Below the pieces are notes generated by a model. That model searched no databases, had not been told where the DNA came from, and saw only the letters and a list, made by a program, of their open reading frames with translations. A program made the position numbers and the translations under genes. A stretch of DNA of 6,290 bases from JBBKWH01 sp037968855 (GTDB lineage Bacteria > Pseudomonadota > Gammaproteobacteria > Pseudomonadales > Moraxellaceae): the NCBI GenBank assembly GCA_037968855.1, contig JBBKWH010000046.1, positions 1-6,290 on the forward strand, read 5' to 3'. This document shows positions 1 through 4,135 of this stretch, one piece after another. Within the stretch, counting starts at the first letter, position 1. Each line of letters opens with the position of its first letter.

Positions 1-798
1 AATGGTCATTGGGCCAACACCACCAGGGACTGGGGTATAAGCACTAGCGACTTGCTCAATCTGGGCCAGTTGAATATCGCCCACCCCACCGCCATCGCGT
101 GGATGAAAACCCGCATCCACCACCACCGCACCGGCTTTGATCCAATCATGCTGAATCAGCTCAGCCTTGCCCACTGCCCCAACAATAATATCAGCTTGCT
201 TGACCAACTCGGCCAGCTGATTGGTGCGCGAATGGCAAATGGTCACGGTGGCATTGGCGGCCAGTAACATCATGGCCATTGGCTTACCCAAAATAGCACT
301 ACGGCCAACCACCACCGCATGTTTGCCCGCAATCTCAATGCCATACGCTTGCAGCATGGTCATGATGCCTTGTGGCGTGGCCGATCCATAGGCTTGCTCG
401 CCCATGCTCATCCGGCCAAAGCCCAGACAAGTCACGCCGTCAACATCCTTGCGTAGATCAATCGCATCAAAACAAGCGCGCTCATCAATCTGATGCGGCA
501 CCGGATGCTGCAACAAAATACCGTGTACATCTGGATTGGCGTTGAGTATGGCAATCTCGGCCAGCAACTGCTCGGTGCTGGTGTCTTGGCCCAGCTCGAC
601 CTTAATCGATTCCATACCGACGCGACGGCAGGCATTGCCCTTCATGCGCACATAAGTGGCCGATGCGCCATCATCGCCCACCAAAATGGTGGCCAAAATC
701 GGTGTACGGCCGGTTTTTTGTTTCAAAACCGTCACACGGCTGCGCAAATCATCTTCAATCTGAGTCGCTAAAGCGCGGCCATCTAATACCATTGTCAT
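1..798 (-). CDS. folD: Bifunctional methylenetetrahydrofolate dehydrogenase / methenyltetrahydrofolate cyclohydrolase (3' end cut by window edge)
   Basis: FolD is a cytoplasmic enzyme that interconverts 5,10-methylene-THF, 5,10-methenyl-THF and 10-formyl-THF using NADP, supplying one-carbon units for purine and formyl-Met synthesis. The reverse strand reads 266 codons without a stop and runs off the left edge; the usual length is about 285-290, so roughly 20 residues are missing. Visible motifs are the catalytic YVRMK (Tyr49, Lys53), GILLQHPVP (93-101, Gln97), KDVDG (117-121), the dinucleotide-binding VVGRSAILGKP (163-173), CHSRT and PVPGGVGPMT (256-265). Two sites differ from the textbook family: QHPVP in place of QLPLP, and SATPQG where most members have a Cys before TP. 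Both are, as I recall, normal in Acinetobacter FolD. I chose the ATG at 798 because AGGGA lies 8 bases upstream; an in-frame ATG at 792 would sit 14 bases from it. Identification is near certain. Confidence 0.97.
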   Translation of the reverse strand, partial: MTMVLDGRALATQIEDDLRSRVTVLKQKTGRTPILATILVGDDGASATYVRMKGNACRRVGMESIKVELGQDTSTEQLLAEIAILNANPDVHGILLQHPVPHQIDERACFDAIDLRKDVDGVTCLGFGRMSMGEQAYGSATPQGIMTMLQAYGIEIAGKHAVVVGRSAILGKPMAMMLLAANATVTICHSRTNQLAELVKQADIIVGAVGKAELIQHDWIKAGAVVVDAGFHPRDGGGVGDIQLAQIEQVASAYTPVPGGVGPMTI

Positions 799-1074
799 GG
801 GAGTTGTCCCTATTACCAAAAAATCAATGCCAGAATCTGGGTTCGGCCATCGGCCAAAAATCAATGCGCAATCATACCGCATGGCGCGGGCTTGGCTGAC
901 ACTTGCCATGCTGTTTTTGCATGAGATACGCGAAAAGATTGCAATCTGATCCAGATCATCATCTGCCAGCCGAACACCGTCTGCTGATGGCCATGCTTTT
1001 GAAAGGCTTGCTGTGCATTTGATGATTTTATGTGCAAACTGACTCAATAACAGCCGTTCCCACCAGATTTTGTA
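799..1074. other. Non-coding gap between folD and the tRNA unit; short repeats only
   Basis: I see no gene in this stretch. It should contain the folD promoter, which reads leftward, but no convincing -35/-10 pair stands out. The only structures are a near-identical direct repeat (816-830 and 854-867), a GGCC-ATC-GGCC hairpin between the copies (848-855), a perfect 10-bp palindrome GATTGCAATC (937-946), and TGAT-CCAG-ATCA (947-958), which matches 8 of 10 bases of the FNR/Anr consensus. Any of these may be chance. Confidence 0.5.
816..867 (-). repeat. Direct repeat pair upstream of folD
   Basis: Two copies of CCAAAAAATCAATGC occur on the plus strand, at 816-830 and 854-867. The second copy has one A fewer. 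Their starts are 38 bp apart and they lie 18-70 bp upstream of the folD start codon. In folD's direction each copy reads GCATTGATTTTT(T)GG. They could be paired binding sites or a local duplication; the function is unknown. Confidence 0.45.
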
Positions 1075-1103
1075 TTGATTTCTGTCCAAAGTCCCTCTAG
1101 TAT
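1075..1103 (+). promoter_or_regulatory. Sigma70-type promoter for the tRNA unit
   Basis: The -35 is TTGATT (1075-1080), the spacer is exactly 17 bp and the -10 is TAGTAT (1098-1103). The predicted transcription start is near 1110, only a few bases before the mature 5' end of tRNA-Cys. The position and quality of both boxes make this a good stable-RNA promoter. It is not tested. Confidence 0.75.
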
Positions 1104-1113
1104 TGATCGCCTT

Positions 1114-1187
1114 GGTCGGATAGCAAAATGGTTATGCGTCGGATTGCAAATCCGTTGACGCCGGTTCGATTCCGGCTCCGACCTCCA
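1114..1187 (+). tRNA. tRNA-Cys (GCA)
   Basis: This is a 74-nt cloverleaf with the CCA end encoded. The acceptor stem pairs GGTCGGA with TCCGACC, followed by discriminator T and CCA; the U discriminator is a known identity element of tRNA-Cys. The anticodon loop TTGCAAA places GCA at 1146-1148. The T arm reads GCCGGTTCGATTCCGGC. It is the first gene of a Cys-Leu pair. In enterobacteria the equivalent cluster is Gly-Cys-Leu, and no tRNA-Gly is found upstream here. Confidence 0.97.
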
Positions 1188-1202
1188 CTATTTTAAACGG
1201 CG

Positions 1203-1230
1203 TTGTCTTTTAGACATCGACCGCTAGAAT
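1203..1230 (+). promoter_or_regulatory. Possible internal promoter for tRNA-Leu
   Basis: TTGTCT (1203-1208) and TAGAAT (1225-1230) are separated by 16 bp and match the sigma70 consensus at 4/6 and 5/6. The start would fall near 1237, about 30 nt before tRNA-Leu. No terminator separates the two tRNAs, so this would add to read-through from the upstream promoter. A 6-bp inverted repeat AACGAC/GTCGTT (1234-1239, 1254-1259) lies between this promoter and the tRNA and could form a hairpin in the precursor. Confidence 0.45.
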
Positions 1231-1267
1231 AAAAACGACACCTTTGTATGATCGTCGTTAGCCGTCT

Positions 1268-1353
1268 GCCCAGATGGTGAAATCGGTAGACACAAGAGAC
1301 TTAAAATCTCTCGACCTATGGTCGTGCGGGTTCGATTCCCGCTCTGGGCACCA
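1268..1353 (+). tRNA. tRNA-Leu (TAA)
   Basis: This 86-nt class II tRNA has a long variable arm (the GACC...GGTC region at 1312-1324) and an encoded CCA. The acceptor stem pairs GCCCAGA with TCTGGGC, with discriminator A as expected for leucine. Anticodon stem AGAGA/TCTCT (1295-1299, 1307-1311) holds loop CTTAAAA with anticodon TAA at 1302-1304, which reads UUA/UUG codons. It strongly resembles E. coli leuZ. It is probably co-transcribed with tRNA-Cys and ends at the terminator 40 bp downstream. Confidence 0.97.
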
Positions 1354-1391
1354 ATTTCGTGTGGAACCAATCGTTAGATTGCAAAATTAAG

Positions 1392-1422
1392 AAGCTCCAG
1401 CCGCTCGGTTTGGGGCTTTTTT
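1392..1422 (+). terminator. Intrinsic terminator of the tRNA unit
   Basis: AAGCTCCA (1392-1399) pairs with TGGGGCTT (1411-1418) with one G-U, closing a loop that contains a small CC/GG extension. A run of T residues (1417-1422) follows. It lies directly after tRNA-Leu and before the yghU leader, so it separates the two transcription units. Confidence 0.8.
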
Positions 1423-1553
1423 GTTGACACTTTGGGGCCACAACGACACAACACACACGAGTTCAGGTACATCTGCCTGTCACAGATTGAAGTGGCAATC
1501 CACCACAACATGCCAAACACTAGCCACTTATCGTGTGCTAGAGAATGGTTGCC

Positions 1554-2429
1554 ATGAATCAGACATCACCCTATACCCCACCCGCCGTTTGGGTCTGGGA
1601 TCAAGCCAACGGTGGCAAATTTGCCAACGTCAATCGACCGATTGCCGGTGCAACCCATCAGCAAGATTTATCGGTTGGCAAACATCCCTTACAGCTTTAC
1701 TCGCTCGCCACCCCCAATGGCGTCAAAGTCACCATCATGCTTGAAGAGCTATTGGCGCTTGGTCAGATCAACGCGGAATACGATGCATGGTTGATCAATA
1801 TTTTTGAAGGTCAGCAGTTTTCGAGCGGCTTTGTGGCAGTCAATCCCAACTCCAAAATTCCGGCACTGATGGATCACAGCACCACACCGCCAACGCGCCT
1901 GTTTGAATCTGGCTCAATTTTGCTGTATTTGGCCGAAAAATTTGGTCAACTCCTGTCTACCGATCCTGCCACGCGCACCGAAACGCTGAATTGGTTGTTT
2001 TGGCAAATGGGCAGTGCGCCGTATTTGGGCGGTGGTTTTGGTCATTTTTATGCCTATGCACCGACAAAAATTGAATACGCGATTGATCGCTTTAGCATGG
2101 AGGTCAAACGCGAGTTAGACGTGCTCAATCGCCGCTTGGCCGAACACACCTATCTGGCTGGCGATGATTACAGCATTGCCGATATTGCGGTTTGGCCGTG
2201 GTATGGCGCGTTGGTGTTGGGCGATTTATACGGTGCAGCGACGTTTTTGCAGGTGCAAGATTATGCGCATGTACAACGCTGGGCCAAGCAGATTGCCAGC
2301 CGCCCTGCGGTACAACGTGGCCGCATGGTCAACCGGATGTGGGGCGAGCCACACGAGCAACTGCACGAACGACATGATGCGGATGATTTTGCTCAGCTTG
2401 CGATGACAACCAAGCCTCACCACGACTGA
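1554..2429 (+). CDS. yghU: YghU-type glutathione-dependent disulfide-bond oxidoreductase (GST superfamily)
   Basis: The 291-residue product matches E. coli YghU (288 aa) along its length. YghU is a Nu-class glutathione transferase-fold enzyme in the cytoplasm that binds two glutathiones and reduces small disulfides without a catalytic cysteine; this protein has no cysteine at all. The N-terminal extension carries VWVWD, then the thioredoxin-like domain with SLATPNG (Thr53 and Asn55, equivalent to Thr52/Asn54 of YghU), the cis-Pro region NSKIPAL (99-105) and glutathione-binding ESGS (118-121). The helical domain follows with GGGFGHFY (159-166) and the N-cap motif SIADIAVWPW (207-216). An in-frame ATG at 1545 would give 294 aa. 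I prefer 1554 because AGAGA lies 9 bases upstream and the N-terminus then aligns with YghU. No convincing promoter was found. The gene converges on the CMD gene with a 54-bp gap and no obvious terminator. Confidence 0.95.
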   Translation: MNQTSPYTPPAVWVWDQANGGKFANVNRPIAGATHQQDLSVGKHPLQLYSLATPNGVKVTIMLEELLALGQINAEYDAWLINIFEGQQFSSGFVAVNPNSKIPALMDHSTTPPTRLFESGSILLYLAEKFGQLLSTDPATRTETLNWLFWQMGSAPYLGGGFGHFYAYAPTKIEYAIDRFSMEVKRELDVLNRRLAEHTYLAGDDYSIADIAVWPWYGALVLGDLYGAATFLQVQDYAHVQRWAKQIASRPAVQRGRMVNRMWGEPHEQLHERHDADDFAQLAMTTKPHHD

Positions 2430-2483
2430 TTGATACACATCTGACACCCAATAGGTTCGACCACCGTGCTGGATGTTGATGGG

Positions 2484-2861
2484 TTAGGCCGCAGGCTGCT
2501 TGAGCACCTCTTTTAAGGCCAACATGCCGTTAATCGCAGCGGGAAATCCGGCATACACCGACATTTGCAAGATCACCTCAGCAACTTCTTCTGCGCTACA
2601 ACCCACATGCAGTGCTGCACCAATATGCACCTTCAGTTGTGGCTGACAGTTGCCCATGGCGGTGAGCGCGGCAACCGTTGCGATTTCTCGGGTTTTTAAA
2701 TCCAACACGAGGCGGCTATAAATATCACCAAAGGGATACTCAATAATAAAGGTAGCCAAATCAGGACTCACGTCTTTTAGGCTTTCAATTACCTGATGAC
2801 CAGCATTGCCATCAATTTCACTGAGTTTAGCCAGACCACGTTCATATCTTGACGGTTGCAT
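2484..2861 (-). CDS. Carboxymuconolactone decarboxylase (CMD) family protein
   Basis: The 125-residue product has the CMD/AhpD-like fold signature: KVHIGAALHVGCSAEEVAEV (77-96, His79), then QMSVYAGFPAAINGM (99-113). The family includes true 4-carboxymuconolactone decarboxylases of the beta-ketoadipate pathway and CxxC-type peroxidase partners such as AhpD. This protein has only two isolated cysteines (Cys72, Cys88) and no CxxC, so it fits the decarboxylase-like side. No other pathway genes are near, so the substrate is unknown. The reading frame extends upstream to an ATG at 2909, but that start lies inside the operator and promoter. I chose 2861 because AAGGA precedes it by 8 bases and family members start here. 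It lies 87 bp downstream of merR in the same direction and is probably the regulator's target. Confidence 0.88.
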   Translation of the reverse strand: MQPSRYERGLAKLSEIDGNAGHQVIESLKDVSPDLATFIIEYPFGDIYSRLVLDLKTREIATVAALTAMGNCQPQLKVHIGAALHVGCSAEEVAEVILQMSVYAGFPAAINGMLALKEVLKQPAA

Positions 2862-2888
2862 GATTGCTGTCCTTGTGGATAAAACAGC

Positions 2889-2919
2889 AGCCTGCACCTT
2901 TGAGTACACTCTAAGTCAA
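2889..2919 (-). promoter_or_regulatory. MerR-type operator/promoter of the CMD gene
   Basis: On the minus strand a -35 TTGACT (2914-2919) is followed by a 19-bp spacer and a weak -10 CAGGCT (2889-2894). The spacer holds the dyad CTTAGAGT-GT-ACTCAAAG (2898-2915), with 8-bp arms and one mismatch. A stretched 19-bp spacer carrying a dyad is the signature of promoters activated by DNA distortion by MerR regulators. The CTTAGAGT...ACTCTAAG type is, as I recall, the site used by AdhR/NmlR-like members. Transcription would start near 2882, about 20 nt before the CMD start codon. Confidence 0.75.
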
Positions 2920-2948
2920 GCCTGATTTAAACCTGCGTTCAACACCCG

Positions 2949-3329
2949 CTAAGCTCCGTCGTTGCCATCGCCATCGTCATCAATTTGATCGTTGTAATAC
3001 TGGATTTTTAGATCCAATGCCTTGAGATGTTCCCGCGCTTGGTCAATCTGAGCGCTCAGTACGGCACGATGCTGCGCTAACATTTGCTGACGCTGCCGAT
3101 GGGTGGTTGAGCCTTGGGCACGTAGCTCGGCATAGGCCCGAATATCAGCCAAAGCCATGCCGGTCTGTTTGAGTCGCACAACAAACGCAACCCACGCCAC
3201 ATCATGCGGGCTAAACAGACGATGACCACTGGCATCTCGTTTGATCGTATCTAGCAGGCCCATTTTTTCGTAATAGCGCAATGTATGCGCCGACAGTTGC
3301 GTGAGTGCCGAAAATGCCTTAATTCGCAT
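2949..3329 (-). CDS. MerR-family transcriptional regulator
   Basis: The 126-residue product begins with a MerR winged helix-turn-helix: FSALTQLSAHTLRYYEKMGL (6-25), the wing with SGHRLFSPHDV, then VVRLKQTGMALADIRAYAEL. A long dimerisation coiled coil follows (about 73-115) and then an unusual acidic tail, IDDDGDGNDGA. It has no cysteine, so it is neither a thiol metal sensor nor a Cys-based electrophile sensor of the NmlR type; the inducer is unknown. The start at 3329 is firm, with AGGAG 7 bases upstream. It is the first gene of a minus-strand pair and its likely operator lies between it and the CMD gene. It could act as an activator or repressor depending on its ligand. The family call is certain; the effector is not. 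Confidence 0.95.
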   Translation of the reverse strand: MRIKAFSALTQLSAHTLRYYEKMGLLDTIKRDASGHRLFSPHDVAWVAFVVRLKQTGMALADIRAYAELRAQGSTTHRQRQQMLAQHRAVLSAQIDQAREHLKALDLKIQYYNDQIDDDGDGNDGA

Positions 3330-3377
3330 ACGCTTGCTCCTGATTCAACATGCACTCGATTGAGCCTGACCTGAGCG

Positions 3378-3406
3378 AATCCACCGAGTCCAGACCATCT
3401 GGTCAA
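3378..3406 (-). promoter_or_regulatory. Candidate merR promoter
   Basis: TTGACC (minus strand, 3401-3406), a 17-bp spacer and TGGATT (3378-3383) give a fair sigma70 promoter with a start near 3371. The -35 has 5/6 matches and the -10 only 3/6. A perfect dyad GACCA-TC-TGGTC (3393-3404) overlaps the -35 and spacer. It does not resemble the CTTAGAGT operator, so autoregulation at this site is not supported. Confidence 0.4.
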
Positions 3407-3409
3407 ATT

Positions 3410-3418
3410 TGTTATCAT
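3410..3418 (+). promoter_or_regulatory. Candidate extended -10 promoter of yigZ
   Basis: TG-T-TATCAT (3410-3418) is an extended -10 with a 5/6 hexamer and no good -35, which is typical of extended -10 promoters. The start would be near 3425. This places the ATG at 3350 outside the transcript and supports the GTG start of yigZ. It lies back to back with the merR promoter. Confidence 0.45.
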
Positions 3419-3448
3419 CGGGCCTTGATCGTCAGCGCAGCTTTTTTT

Positions 3449-4033
3449 GTGTCCAGTTACCCCATTCCTGCCGAACGGCTACGCTTTACCCTTGAGGTTA
3501 AGCGTAGCCGATTTATTACCACGTTAATCGCCATTCGCGAGCCTGCGCAGATGTCGGAGTTGCTGGATCAGCTCAAGCAAGAGTTTCCAGATGCCTCGCA
3601 TCACTGCTGGGCCTATTTGATTGGCCCGCCCAAAAGCAGCGCTCTGGTCGGCATGAGTGACGATGGCGAACCCAAAGGCACGGCCGGACGCCCGATGCTG
3701 AATGTCTTGATGCACGCGCCGATTGGTAGCGTGGCAGTGGTGGTCACGCGTTATTTTGGCGGCACCAAACTCGGCACAGGTGGCTTGATGCGGGCCTATA
3801 GCGACTGCGTCAAAGCCGCGCTTGATCAAGTGAAGACCACTGATTTTGTTGATTATGTCAGTGTACAGGCTGAGACTGGCTACGCTCAGCTTGATCAACT
3901 ATTGCGGCAGCTTGAGCAACTCGATGGACACGTTGACTCGAGCCAATACGGAGAATCAGTTGAGCTACAGATCAAGCTCCCCCGTGATCAGGTGGCGACG
4001 TTTCATGCCTATATGGCGCGGCATATGTTTTAG
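3449..4033 (+). CDS. yigZ: YigZ/IMPACT family protein
   Basis: YigZ proteins belong to the UPF0029/IMPACT family and are related to eukaryotic Impact, a regulator of the Gcn2 translation-stress kinase. The bacterial role is unsettled, and a nucleic-acid or ribosome link is suspected. The 194-residue product (E. coli YigZ is about 205) shows EVKRSRFIT (16-24), HHCWAYLIG (51-59), the hallmark SDDGEPKGTAGRPM (70-83) and VTRYFGGTKLGTGGLMRAY (99-117). A C-terminal DUF1949-like ferredoxin-fold domain follows (about 138-194). The frame stays open back to an ATG at 3350, but those 33 extra residues look non-family, overlap the merR leader and precede the likely promoter. I therefore prefer the GTG at 3449, although its ribosome binding site is weak. 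The family is certain and the exact start is not. Confidence 0.9.
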   Translation: MSSYPIPAERLRFTLEVKRSRFITTLIAIREPAQMSELLDQLKQEFPDASHHCWAYLIGPPKSSALVGMSDDGEPKGTAGRPMLNVLMHAPIGSVAVVVTRYFGGTKLGTGGLMRAYSDCVKAALDQVKTTDFVDYVSVQAETGYAQLDQLLRQLEQLDGHVDSSQYGESVELQIKLPRDQVATFHAYMARHMF

Positions 4034-4058
4034 CCGTTTTCATCTACCCTGCATTAAA

Positions 4059-4087
4059 CTGACATGCAACGCTCACGCGATTGTCAT
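4059..4087 (+). promoter_or_regulatory. Candidate triple PHO box upstream of the lipoprotein gene
   Basis: Three heptamers occur at exact 11-bp steps: CTGACAT (4059-4065), CGCTCAC (4070-4076) and TTGTCAT (4081-4087). Against the PhoB half-site CTGTCAY they match 6/7, 5/7 and 6/7, and the 7+4 spacing is that of real PHO boxes. In PhoB-dependent promoters the box replaces the -35; a poor -10 candidate, CAGCAT (4098-4103), lies at a fitting distance. The downstream gene encodes phosphodiesterase-like domains, which agrees with phosphate-starvation control. The site is short and degenerate, so it remains a hypothesis. Confidence 0.45.
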
Positions 4088-4135
4088 CTCAACACGACAG
4101 CATCAACACCAAGTCCACCACTAAGTTGATGTGTC

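Noticed and set aside
937..958. GATTGCAATC palindrome and TGAT-CCAG-ATCA as an FNR/Anr site
   Set aside because: The match is 8 of 10 bases and it lies about 120 bp or more from both possible promoters, so a functional role is not supported.
1268..1353. tRNA-Leu as an integration site with a mobile element
   Set aside because: No integrase and no repeat of the tRNA 3' end is present in the window, and both flanks look like core genes.
1424..1429. Perfect TTGACA just after the tRNA terminator as a -35 for yghU
   Set aside because: No acceptable -10 lies 15-19 bp downstream; that stretch is a CA-rich run.
1493..1544. Inverted repeats TGGCA/TGCCA and CTAGC/GCTAG in the yghU leader as regulatory sites
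   Set aside because: Arms are only 5 bp with long loops and no known motif is matched; likely chance.
2862..2909. Extension of the CMD protein to the ATG at 2909
   Set aside because: The extension lies inside the MerR operator and -10 region, while the ATG at 2861 has a good Shine-Dalgarno sequence.
3350..3448. N-terminal extension of YigZ from the ATG at 3350
   Set aside because: It lacks family similarity, overlaps the merR promoter and leader, and precedes the likely yigZ promoter.
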